Assembly (NCBI GenBank): GCA_937900305.1
Contig: CALCCV010000289.1
Location: forward strand, 1-5,722
DNA from: an uncultured Pseudobdellovibrionaceae bacterium
GTDB taxonomy: Bacteria > Bdellovibrionota > Bdellovibrionia > Bdellovibrionales > Bdellovibrionaceae
Length of the DNA: 5,722 nucleotides
Direction of reading: 5' to 3'
Positions 1-5,534 of this stretch are shown here, in pieces (position 1 is the first letter of the stretch; each line of letters begins with the position of its first letter). The notes under the pieces are model-generated. The model saw only the letters and a list, made by a program, of their open reading frames with translations, was not told the DNA's origin and ran no database searches. Made by a program: the position numbers and the translations under genes.

Positions 1-13
1 GCTCTTCCGATCT
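1..13. other. Illumina adapter remnant at contig end
   Basis: Bases 1-13 read GCTCTTCCGATCT, which is exactly the shared 3' end of the Illumina TruSeq read-1 and read-2 adapters. It sits at the very edge of the window, and the protease reading frame continues sensibly only from base 14. I read it as untrimmed library sequence, so any protein sequence translated from these bases should be ignored. Confidence 0.93.
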
Positions 14-535
14 ATTGATTCCGGCGCCCAAAGGCGCCGAGTGCTGGCGGCCGTAATGCACAAGGAGTTTGAGGATCGCTCCACTCACTATTGGAAAGAA
101 TGGGCTGATATTGCTTTGGTCCGCTTTGAGGGCCCGGCGCCGTCGGGATACATTCCGGCCAAATTTTTATCCAATCCTTCCCTTTTGCGAAGCCAGCAAG
201 AGGTCACCTTGGCCGGATTTGGACTTTCTGATGGCATTGGTGATCGCGGTTCTGGAGTCTTGCGCCAAACCGACGTGAGGATTTTAGATCCGCGGTATGC
301 AGTTGGCGAGGTGATGATGGATCAATCGGAGGGACGAGGGTCTTGTCGCGGCGATTCGGGCGGCCCTGCTTTTCTTAAGATCGAAGGCAAGTACTATCTT
401 TTCGGAATCACTTCGAGAGGAGTCGGAGAAAATCCGCAAACTTGTAAGGTGAATTCCGTCTATACAAACGCGCTGGCTTACCGAAATTGGTTGCGAAAAG
501 CGGAGCAAAATCTTGATCAGCGCGCCAGAAACTAA
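14..535 (+). CDS. Chymotrypsin-fold (S1A) serine protease, 5'-truncated
   Basis: This is the C-terminal two thirds of a trypsin-like secreted endopeptidase. The frame is open leftward to the adapter, so the GTG at 41 is not a true start; signal peptide, N-terminal barrel and catalytic His are lost beyond the contig end. The catalytic Asp lies in ADIALVRF (codon 107-109). The catalytic Ser lies in GSCRGDSGGPAF (codon 356-358), with the oxyanion-hole Gly two residues before it. The residue equivalent to trypsin 189 is Gly, not Asp, so cleavage after Lys/Arg is not expected. Cys191 has a likely partner in the downstream SRGVGENPQTCKV segment (Cys220 equivalent). The end, with VYTNALAYRNWL, fits the usual C-terminal helix. 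It converges on another S1A protease gene 95 bases away. The fold and class are certain; substrate and role are unknown. Confidence 0.92.
   Translation: MDSGAQRRRVLAAVMHKEFEDRSTHYWKEWADIALVRFEGPAPSGYIPAKFLSNPSLLRSQQEVTLAGFGLSDGIGDRGSGVLRQTDVRILDPRYAVGEVMMDQSEGRGSCRGDSGGPAFLKIEGKYYLFGITSRGVGENPQTCKVNSVYTNALAYRNWLRKAEQNLDQRARN
22..39. repeat. Perfect 7-bp GC-only inverted repeat (hairpin)
   Basis: CGGCGCC (22-28) and GGCGCCG (33-39) are perfect reverse complements around a CAAA loop. The hairpin lies inside the protease reading frame, 8 bases from the adapter junction. It has no T-tract and is not a terminator. It may simply be coding sequence, and it may have contributed to a read or assembly break here. 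Confidence 0.6.
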
Positions 536-630
536 CGGCGCCAAATCTCCCCGTGCCACCGCTTGCGATAAAGCATCGTGATTCTAACCAATGTTCTGGA
601 TCCCAAACTTTTATCGGCTATCGATGTCAG

Positions 631-1476
631 TCACTGCGCACTTGTCTTTTTCTTTCGTCCAGAGGTTCCCGAGGGAGGAAAGCGAAGTCTATTTGTTATC
701 CAATTCTCATAAAAGGCAATCGAAACAAAGAGTGGCCCCTCACGAGGAGCGTTAGAAGTCAGAAGCGCTAAAATCGGTCGGCCATTTTGCAACTGGGGAG
801 TCCCGTCCGAATTCAGTAGGAACCCAGGTGCACCTGAGTCGCCGGGACAAATCGCTTGGTTTGTATTGAATTCATCACCTAAATAGACACTTTTATTTTC
901 AATCGCACTCAGAGGTAGAACTTGAGCCATCGAAAGTGTACCCGAGCCGTATTCGCCGAGATTTGAGGTGCCAAATCCCATGACGACAATAGGGGTATCT
1001 GTTGACGGTCCAACTTGGAGTTCAGAAGCGTTGAGAGCAACATAACCAAAGGGCCTTTCAATTTCTTTTCTCAAGTGAATTATTGCTAGGTCATGTCTCC
1101 TGTATTTAAAGTAGCTTCTATTGTGAGGGACCTTGACCGAAGCCCCCCAGCTCTCGTAGATCTCCGTAACTCCCGTACCAATGGATTTTCGCTTGTCATC
1201 CTGCCCGTCAACGGCGCCCACAATCACATAACTTTCTTTATCCTCTGCACAGTGAGCTGCCGTCAAAACTTCCTTAGGGCTAACAATCACGCCAGTGCAA
1301 GAATGACCCAGGCTGTCAATAACTTCGACGGTGTATTTCCAAAATATTTTGAATTCAGAATCAAGAAGCTGAGAAGCAGGGGTCCCACCACAGACGGCCC
1401 AACAAGGCAGGACTGCTGAGATTGTAAGGAAAGAAGAAAACAAAGACGGCCAGAATACGTTATTGAGAGATCTCAT
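631..1476 (-). CDS. Exported chymotrypsin-fold (S1A) serine protease
   Basis: A complete 281-residue secreted serine endopeptidase. ATG at 1476 is supported by GGAG 7 bases upstream. Residues 1-27 form a Sec signal peptide ending LPCWA. The triad is intact: His75 in LTAAHC, Asp129 in HDLAIIHL and Ser214 in CPGDSGAPGF. Cys60 and Cys76 match the conserved disulfide that brackets the catalytic His. The residue equivalent to trypsin 189 is Ala208, so trypsin-like specificity is unlikely, and the usual GDSGGP reads GDSGAP. No cysteine follows Cys210, so the normal 191-220 disulfide cannot form. Predicted signal cleavage leaves VCGG at the mature N-terminus, the position of IVGG in active trypsins, with no evident propeptide. 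A basic tail (GRKKK) ends the protein. It lies 26 bases behind an exported small-protein gene, probably in the same transcript. Physiological substrate is unknown. Confidence 0.95.
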   Translation of the reverse strand: MRSLNNVFWPSLFSSFLTISAVLPCWAVCGGTPASQLLDSEFKIFWKYTVEVIDSLGHSCTGVIVSPKEVLTAAHCAEDKESYVIVGAVDGQDDKRKSIGTGVTEIYESWGASVKVPHNRSYFKYRRHDLAIIHLRKEIERPFGYVALNASELQVGPSTDTPIVVMGFGTSNLGEYGSGTLSMAQVLPLSAIENKSVYLGDEFNTNQAICPGDSGAPGFLLNSDGTPQLQNGRPILALLTSNAPREGPLFVSIAFYENWITNRLRFPPSGTSGRKKKTSAQ

Positions 1477-1502
1477 TTTACAACTCCAGTGTAATGAGCC
1501 AA

Positions 1503-1928
1503 TTACTGCGAAATTGTGCAGACTTCGTTGGGATCCAAATTAATGATTTGCATTGCCACGTTCGGTAATTTGACTTTGATTACGCCATTACCTGGTTCGT
1601 CTGCATTGAAGGTTAAATCTAGGGATACTTCCGCACCATGCTTGTCTTCACCAGAAACACGGTAGGTCTCGGTATCCCCAAACATAGAATGTGAATATTC
1701 GATTTTATCTTCGTTGAGGTAAACGTCGTAACGACCAGTTTCTGGATCAACGCCGTTGAGACCTTTGATAGAAATTACGTTTTGAGGTTCATCACCGCCA
1801 ACTTGAGCATCAATGAAACGCCCGTAAGGTTTACAAGTGATGGATCTTCTCGAGTCATCAGCCCGGGAGACTGTAGTTAGCACAGAGACTAGAACCAGCA
1901 GGGTCGTGGAGATAGTTAGATTTTTCAT
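1503..1928 (-). CDS. Small exported protein of unknown function, first gene of protease operon
   Basis: A 141-residue protein with a clear Sec signal peptide (lysine near the start, hydrophobic core 7-20, likely cleavage after SRA at 23). I do not recognise the family. The mature part is acidic and alternates polar and hydrophobic residues (for example YDVYLNEDKIEY and VSLDLTF), suggesting a small beta-sandwich or barrel. It has exactly two cysteines, Cys32 near the mature N-terminus and Cys137 near the C-terminus, which could form one disulfide closing the domain. AAAGGA ends 8 bases before the ATG and supports this start. The stop codon is 26 bases before the start of the S1A protease on the same strand, so the two are likely co-transcribed. 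An inhibitor, chaperone or partner of that protease is possible but unproven; an unrelated periplasmic role is equally open. Confidence 0.87.
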   Translation of the reverse strand: MKNLTISTTLLVLVSVLTTVSRADDSRRSITCKPYGRFIDAQVGGDEPQNVISIKGLNGVDPETGRYDVYLNEDKIEYSHSMFGDTETYRVSGEDKHGAEVSLDLTFNADEPGNGVIKVKLPNVAMQIINLDPNEVCTISQ

Positions 1929-1971
1929 GGAAATGTTCCTTTCGATAATTTTTTGGATTCGGGGTGATCGA

Positions 1972-2000
1972 AATATAGACTTTGTGCGTTATTTTCTCCA
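1972..2000 (-). promoter_or_regulatory. Candidate sigma70-like promoter of the small-protein/protease operon
   Basis: On the minus strand TGGAGA (1995-2000; 4 of 6 match to TTGACA) and TATATT (1972-1977; 5 of 6 match to TATAAT) are separated by exactly 17 bases. Transcription would start near 1965, giving a leader of about 37 bases before the ATG at 1928. The spacing is ideal, but AT-rich DNA produces such matches by chance. Confidence 0.5.
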
Positions 2001-2011
2001 GAGTATTTTTA

Positions 2012-2039
2012 TTAAAGTTTTAAGAAGAAAGTTTATGAT
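2012..2039 (+). promoter_or_regulatory. Weak candidate promoter of the regulator gene
   Basis: TATGAT at 2034-2039 matches the -10 consensus at 5 of 6 positions. The best -35 at proper distance is TTAAAG (2012-2017, 16-base spacer), which is poor. If used, the leader would be about 35 bases and would carry the palindrome at 2049-2064 downstream of the start site. Confidence 0.3.
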
Positions 2040-2048
2040 CTAATAAAG

Positions 2049-2064
2049 TTATCCGATAAGTATC
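2049..2064. promoter_or_regulatory. Palindromic candidate operator before the regulator gene
   Basis: TTATC-C-GATAA (2049-2059) is a perfect inverted repeat with a one-base centre. Its right arm is reused in GATA-AG-TATC (2055-2064), giving two nested dyads in 16 bases. It lies in the divergent intergenic region, 22 bases from the regulator start. This is where an autoregulatory binding site would be expected. CGATAA recurs at 1943-1948 near the opposite start codon. Binding is inferred from position and symmetry only. Confidence 0.4.
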
Positions 2065-2070
2065 TAAAAA

Positions 2071-2076
2071 AAGGAG
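2071..2076 (+). promoter_or_regulatory. Shine-Dalgarno site fixing the TTG start
   Basis: AAGGAG sits 5 bases before the TTG at 2082. It supports the TTG as the real initiator rather than a downstream Met, and the family-typical N-terminus begins right after it. Confidence 0.8.
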
Positions 2077-2081
2077 CTTAT

Positions 2082-2894
2082 TTGAACCCTGTGATTTTCG
2101 ATTTTTCGGACTACAAAGACTATCTACGGAAGAAAATTGCGAGTTTACCTCGGAAAGGTCGAGGAGAACTTGGAAGGGTTGCATCGCACCTTAGGATGCA
2201 TCCCACGAGGATCAGTCAAGTCTTGAAGGGTAGTGTGCACCTGACTCTTGAACAGGCTAGTAGTCTATGTACTCATTTTGGATTTTCGCCTCTAGAGTCA
2301 GACTACTTTCTTCTTCTAGTTCAAATCGCTCGAGCAGGAACAAAGGATCTCGAGATACAATTGATTCGGCAACAACAGCAAATTCGAGAAAGAGCGAAAC
2401 AGTTGGTTCATCGATTGCCTCGCGAAAAAATTCTCACCGACGAACAAAAGGCTGTGTTTTATTCAAGCTGGTATTACAGCGGGATTCGCTTGGCGACCTC
2501 TCTGGAAACCTGCCAGACGATCGAAGAACTCGCGGATCACTTTCACTTGAGTCGAAACAAGGTCAGAGGTGTTGTGGATTTTCTACTCCAAACAGGTCTG
2601 TGTATTGAGGCAAATGGAAAACTGAAAATTGGGCCTCTCACCACTCACCTTGAACATGAATCTCCGCTTGCACTTCGCCATCACGGAAATTGGCGTTTGA
2701 AAGGGTGGAGCCGCCATGAGACTTTGGGCGAGGGCGAGTTGGCTTACACTTGCCCGGTCTCCATACGTGAGAAGGATCTCCACGTGATCAAAGAGATGTT
2801 AACGAAATTAATTGAACATTTCTTGGCAAAAGTCACTGACTCAGACCCACCAGATACGCTGGCCTGTCTAAACATAGACTGGTTCAAAGTTTAA
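2082..2894 (+). CDS. TIGR02147/DUF4423-family transcriptional regulator
   Basis: A 270-residue cytoplasmic protein with the hallmarks of the TIGR02147 family. The N-terminus FDFSDYKDYLRKKI matches the family's opening D-Y-x-x-[FY]-L-R pattern. Residues about 27-68 form an Xre-like helix-turn-helix (MHPTRISQVLKGSVHLTLEQ). Residues about 87-112 are a charged, possibly coiled helix. A winged-helix segment at about 143-184 (IEELADHFHLSRNKVRGVVDFL) is followed by a conserved C-terminal domain ending CLNIDWFKV, close to the usual LNI-x-FFPL ending. Length is normal for the family. No enzyme motif or receiver domain is seen. Many copies occur in Bdellovibrionota and Fibrobacter, often beside exported proteins; targets are poorly known. 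Here it is divergent from the small-protein/protease unit across 153 bases that carry a palindrome, so local control is plausible. TTG start with AAGGAG 5 bases upstream. Confidence 0.95.
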   Translation: MNPVIFDFSDYKDYLRKKIASLPRKGRGELGRVASHLRMHPTRISQVLKGSVHLTLEQASSLCTHFGFSPLESDYFLLLVQIARAGTKDLEIQLIRQQQQIRERAKQLVHRLPREKILTDEQKAVFYSSWYYSGIRLATSLETCQTIEELADHFHLSRNKVRGVVDFLLQTGLCIEANGKLKIGPLTTHLEHESPLALRHHGNWRLKGWSRHETLGEGELAYTCPVSIREKDLHVIKEMLTKLIEHFLAKVTDSDPPDTLACLNIDWFKV

Positions 2895-2898
2895 ATAA

Positions 2899-2919
2899 GC
2901 TGTCCACAGGTTTGACAGC
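2899..2919 (-). terminator. Hairpin between convergent genes, possible terminator
   Basis: GCTGTC (2899-2904) and GACAGC (2914-2919) form a perfect 6-bp stem with a 9-base loop, between the stop of the regulator (2894) and that of the minus-strand metalloprotease candidate (2971). Read on the minus strand it is followed by TTATTTAAAC, a weak T-rich run; on the plus strand no T-tract follows. It fits best as a weak intrinsic terminator for the minus-strand gene, or a 3' stabilising stem for either. Confidence 0.4.
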
Positions 2920-2970
2920 AACTCAAAGAAAGCCCGCCTCTCACCTAGGTTGAATTGCCTACCGGTATCT

Positions 2971-4113
2971 CTAAAGCTCCCCAGTGCCAGGTTTTGAAGG
3001 AGGTAGTGGAACCATGCGCCTTGGAGATGCTGGGACTTCTATTGGTGGCAAATTCGGTGTGATTTCTTCTATCATCTCTTGCAAAGTGTTCCAGTCGAGG
3101 TATCCAACAGTCCGGATCTTTCCATGAGACACATCAAAATCTTCTACATCAATTGGCGAATCAATTCCAGGTCCATTCGGCACTTGAGTCTGTTTCAATT
3201 TCGCAAGTGGGATCAGGTTAGGGATGTTACTACCACGCGACAGATTTTTTATACAAAAAGTTTTCATATGATAAGACTGTACCAACGCACTTTTGAATTT
3301 TAACATTTTCGAATAACGATAGAGTCGCATTCCCAGACCCGGAGACTTTAGAAAGGCCAATATATTGTCATTGAGATCCTCAAGCAGTCCACAAATATGT
3401 AGAGTTTCGTCAATTGACGTTGGTCTCTCAGCCGACTTGAGTGTGTCCAATATTCCCTTTGTGTTTATCCTAAGTGCTATGTTCATTAATCGCTTCGACT
3501 GAATATCTATCAGTTTAGAACCTTCAAAGGGCGTGCGAAACACAAAATCTTGAAAGGCTTTCGCCTCATCGTGGTTGCCGCCCATTCTATGTACAAGTTC
3601 ATGTCCTTGAAGGGCCACAGCTTGCTTTTCGAAACTGTCGACTGTCTGTGTTTGTGAAAGCATTTGCCTGCTTATACACACCTCAGCTGGATTTTCATTA
3701 AAGGCACTTCCCGCCTTAGGTTGACTGTTAAGGTCCAGGCAAGACGGATCCTTGGAGAAATCAAAATGGAAATCTGGGAGTTTTTGAAACACGTCCTCTT
3801 GTGAATTCGGCGGGAATAGCCGCGCTCGCGCAGCATTCAGACCTGCATCAGAAACACCTAGTTCTTCGGCGTTGTAGGCTTCCCGTTTTCTTTTCGCTTG
3901 CTCTTCCTGGTAATAGAGGGAGGCAAGTAGGTAGGTTTTCCAATTATCCGAGTAAAGCTGAATCTGCTCAGGCTTTACAGGAATTGCCGCTATAATATCC
4001 CCACCGCCTCCATCGGCACCCCCTTGGGGTAGGCCGGCGGTTACAGTGCTGCAATTTGCGAGAAGCGCAAATCCAAACAACCCAGCTAAATTGGGGATTG
4101 ATCTTGTTTTCAT
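2971..4113 (-). CDS. Exported zinc metalloprotease candidate with HExxHxxGxxH motif
   Basis: A 380-residue exported protein. The start at 4113 is chosen over a GTG 21 bases upstream because GGAGGA lies 7 bases before it and the signal peptide begins there. Residues 1-20 are a signal sequence; LLANC at 17-21 resembles a lipobox although Asn before Cys21 is atypical, and cleavage after STVTA is the alternative. A Gly/Asp-rich linker follows (31-39). At 171-181 HELVHRMGGNH fits the metzincin zinc motif exactly: His171, Glu172, His175, Gly178, His181. No convincing Met-turn follows (Met210 is the nearest candidate). The adjacent DEA (182-184) could instead supply an acidic ligand as in gluzincins, so clan assignment is open. 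Four further cysteines (125, 146, 241, 287) could make two disulfides. The last 30 residues are proline-rich. The family is not recognised; protease activity is inferred from the motif. Convergent with the regulator. Confidence 0.85.
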   Translation of the reverse strand: MKTRSIPNLAGLFGFALLANCSTVTAGLPQGGADGGGGDIIAAIPVKPEQIQLYSDNWKTYLLASLYYQEEQAKRKREAYNAEELGVSDAGLNAARARLFPPNSQEDVFQKLPDFHFDFSKDPSCLDLNSQPKAGSAFNENPAEVCISRQMLSQTQTVDSFEKQAVALQGHELVHRMGGNHDEAKAFQDFVFRTPFEGSKLIDIQSKRLMNIALRINTKGILDTLKSAERPTSIDETLHICGLLEDLNDNILAFLKSPGLGMRLYRYSKMLKFKSALVQSYHMKTFCIKNLSRGSNIPNLIPLAKLKQTQVPNGPGIDSPIDVEDFDVSHGKIRTVGYLDWNTLQEMIEEITPNLPPIEVPASPRRMVPLPPSKPGTGEL

Positions 4114-4120
4114 CAATTCA

Positions 4121-4126
4121 TCCTCC
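4121..4126 (-). promoter_or_regulatory. Strong Shine-Dalgarno site deciding the metalloprotease start
   Basis: Minus-strand GGAGGA lies 7 bases before the ATG at 4113. An upstream in-frame GTG at 4134 lies on the other side of this site, has no comparable site of its own, and would put acidic residues before the signal peptide. Confidence 0.85.
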
Positions 4127-4234
4127 ACCAACACTCTTTCTTTGGGCGTCGGCCTTCTTGATGAGGTGGTGCAAAGTCGGGGCCTGTCTCAATTTGATGT
4201 CCCATATTCAATCAATTTAGCAGTGGTCCCCAGG

Positions 4235-4654
4235 TTAGCTAGAAAGCTTCTCGTACACCCTAGGTTCAACGGATTCATTCCGTTTGTTTTTGCACCCTCC
4301 GGCAAACCACGACTCACAATTTTTTTTAGTTTGAACACAGTCATGGATAATCGTCAGACTTTCGTGTAGTCTTTTTTCCGCACTCACTTGATCGCCTGAC
4401 ACGCATGCATGATCTTGCACCGTTCTGATTTCATTCAAAATCTTCACTATGTCTTGGCACATTTTAATCGGCGAGGCACGTCGTCCTCCAAACTCGCAGC
4501 GAGAGGTAGAGGTTGACGGGTGATTTTCTTCGCCGTCGGCACCACCTCCCACCGTTGCCCATTTTCCTTTTTCATCAACATTGCGTTCGTCATGTTGGAC
4601 AAACAAACATTGATTGCGGGAATTCAATAAAATTGCTCGGACGGTTTCTCGCAT
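4235..4654 (-). CDS. Doubtful 139-aa ORF: Nudix-like N-terminus joined to Cys-rich segment
   Basis: Residues 1-43 resemble the start of a Nudix hydrolase: a TVRAILLNSRNQCLFVQHDE strand pair, then GKWATVGGGADGEE, like the W-x-x-P-GGG-x-x-x-GE entry to the Nudix box. The catalytic REx2EExGU part never follows in any frame. Instead comes a helical, cysteine-rich region with Cys53, 66, 84, 106, 113 and 121, which looks like an exported disulfide protein lacking its signal peptide. No Shine-Dalgarno site precedes the ATG, unlike the other starts here, and an in-frame stop lies 21 bases upstream. It may be a broken gene, a chimeric assembly join near GGGADGEE, or a genuine unknown protein whose Nudix likeness is chance. 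Its stop is 121 bases before the metalloprotease start on the same strand. If it is not a gene, 4114-4885 is non-coding. Confidence 0.45.
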   Translation of the reverse strand: MRETVRAILLNSRNQCLFVQHDERNVDEKGKWATVGGGADGEENHPSTSTSRCEFGGRRASPIKMCQDIVKILNEIRTVQDHACVSGDQVSAEKRLHESLTIIHDCVQTKKNCESWFAGGCKNKRNESVEPRVYEKLSS

Positions 4655-4875
4655 AAGCGAAATTTTGGATTTTCACGATTGCTTTGTAAAGGAAGAAATC
4701 TCTGTAGCTGGCTTCAGGACACCTCAAGACCGAATTTTGGCGCAAACTATGGAGCTGGACTAAAAAGCGAGCTTGAATGAATTTGGAGGGTGGCGCGAGA
4801 GCTGGCCGCCGCGCGGGTGCGAAGGATTTCTTTCTAGACTCCTCGGACACTATCGAATGTGCGAGATTAAGAGTT

Positions 4876-4880
4876 GGAGG
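4876..4880 (+). promoter_or_regulatory. Shine-Dalgarno site fixing the start at 4886
   Basis: GGAGG lies 5 bases before ATG 4886. An in-frame TTG at 4874 overlaps the site itself and would add four residues in front of the signal peptide, so it is unlikely to be used. Confidence 0.8.
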
Positions 4881-4885
4881 AAACA

Positions 4886-5272
4886 ATGTCCAAACTCGTT
4901 CTTTACTTTGTCGTTACTGGCGCAATTAATATTGCCGTTGCAGCTAAAAAGCCGATCTATCAGGCCACCTTTCATTTAAAGCAGGATGGCAAAGTCCTGG
5001 AATCTTCGAGTGTAACTGTCGAGGAGGGCAGAGGCGGCGCCGTCAATTCGATTACTGAGAATGGATACGGCACCGCCTTTGGAGTGACGGTTAAGCCGAC
5101 TCAAACAAAGCAAGTCGAAGTCGATTACCGCTTTAAGAGTTTAATGGGCACCCGTAACATTGAAATTGCTAAGGGAGCGGCTGCGTTTGAATTGAGTAAA
5201 GCTGAAGTCAATAAGTTTGAAGATTCCAGCGGAAACCACTTTCAACTCGAAGTAACCATTTCGAAGAAGTAG
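4886..5272 (+). CDS. Small exported protein of unknown function
   Basis: A 128-residue protein beginning MSKLVLYFVVTGAINIAVAA, a clean Sec signal peptide with probable cleavage after AVA at about residue 19. The mature part has no cysteine and alternates hydrophobic and polar residues (IYQATFHL, FGVTVKP, VEVDYRF, FQLEVTISKK), which predicts a beta-sandwich periplasmic or surface domain. A Gly-rich stretch near the middle (EEGRGGAVNSITENGYGTAFG) may form an exposed loop. I do not recognise the family and no catalytic motif is visible. It is preceded by a 231-base region, 4655-4885, which is GC-rich around 4790-4830 and holds no convincing promoter; the nearest upstream neighbour is divergent. 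Confidence 0.86.
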   Translation: MSKLVLYFVVTGAINIAVAAKKPIYQATFHLKQDGKVLESSSVTVEEGRGGAVNSITENGYGTAFGVTVKPTQTKQVEVDYRFKSLMGTRNIEIAKGAAAFELSKAEVNKFEDSSGNHFQLEVTISKK

Positions 5273-5363
5273 CGCCAATAAAACTTATTTGCTGAAATGA
5301 CAGCATCTCAAAAAACGCTGACTTTATGAGTTAAATCCATTTCAATACCGTAGAGTTCTTTAA

Positions 5364-5531
5364 ATGTTTGAGATCGATTCACCTAAACTCTTGCCAGACA
5401 TTAAAGACGATCAAAAGTTTTTGGCGAGCCGAAAGTCTCTAGGCCTTCAAATTAACAATGAGCTGGGAGACGGCATTGAAGAGCTCGGGCGCCTGTTTGG
5501 CGCGCTCTCAATAGAGATTAGGGCGATCTGA
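5364..5531 (+). CDS. Possible 55-residue small protein
   Basis: ATG at 5364 opens a 55-codon frame: MFEIDSPKLLPDIKDDQKFL at the start and LGRLFGALSIEIRAI at the end. A stop codon sits directly before the ATG, so the start cannot be further upstream. No good Shine-Dalgarno site is present; GAG about 8 bases upstream is the best. The composition is protein-like, with an amphipathic C-terminal half and no cysteine, signal peptide or membrane span. It ends 3 bases before the stop of the convergent partial gene on the minus strand. It lies 91 bases behind the 4886-5272 gene and could share its transcript. Function unknown; it may also be a chance frame. Confidence 0.4.
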   Translation: MFEIDSPKLLPDIKDDQKFLASRKSLGLQINNELGDGIEELGRLFGALSIEIRAI

Positions 5532-5534
5532 GTT

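Noticed and set aside
563..581. Hairpin TTGCGAT / ATCGTGA between the two serine protease genes as a terminator
   Set aside because: The 7-bp stem needs two G-T pairs and only TTCTAACC follows, so it is too weak to call. The 536-630 gap shows nothing else.
1093..1419. 108-codon plus-strand frame inside the serine protease gene
   Set aside because: Antisense shadow of a gene with an intact catalytic triad; no start signal.
4114..4206. Minus-strand 30-codon frame (MGHQIETGPDF...) ending in a TGATG overlap with the metalloprotease start
   Set aside because: The stop-start overlap suggests translational coupling, but the frame has no ribosome binding site of its own, is very short and is not protein-like in composition. 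Chance is likelier.
4790..4830. GC-rich patch as a structured RNA or attenuator
   Set aside because: Short GCGCG/CGCGC complementarity exists, but no consistent long stem, T-tract or known riboswitch pattern was found.
4590..4886. 98-codon minus-strand frame covering the 4655-4885 gap
   Set aside because: No ribosome binding site, no recognisable domain, unusual composition, and its start is antisense to the well-supported start at 4886.
4773..4979. 68-codon plus-strand frame overlapping the 4886 gene
   Set aside because: Out of frame with a gene that has a clear signal peptide and GGAGG site; Trp/Arg/Cys-rich composition typical of a shadow frame.
5290..5305. Hairpin TGCTG-AAATGA-CAGCA after the gene ending at 5272 as a terminator
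   Set aside because: Only 5 bp of stem and an A-run, not a T-run, follows on the plus strand.
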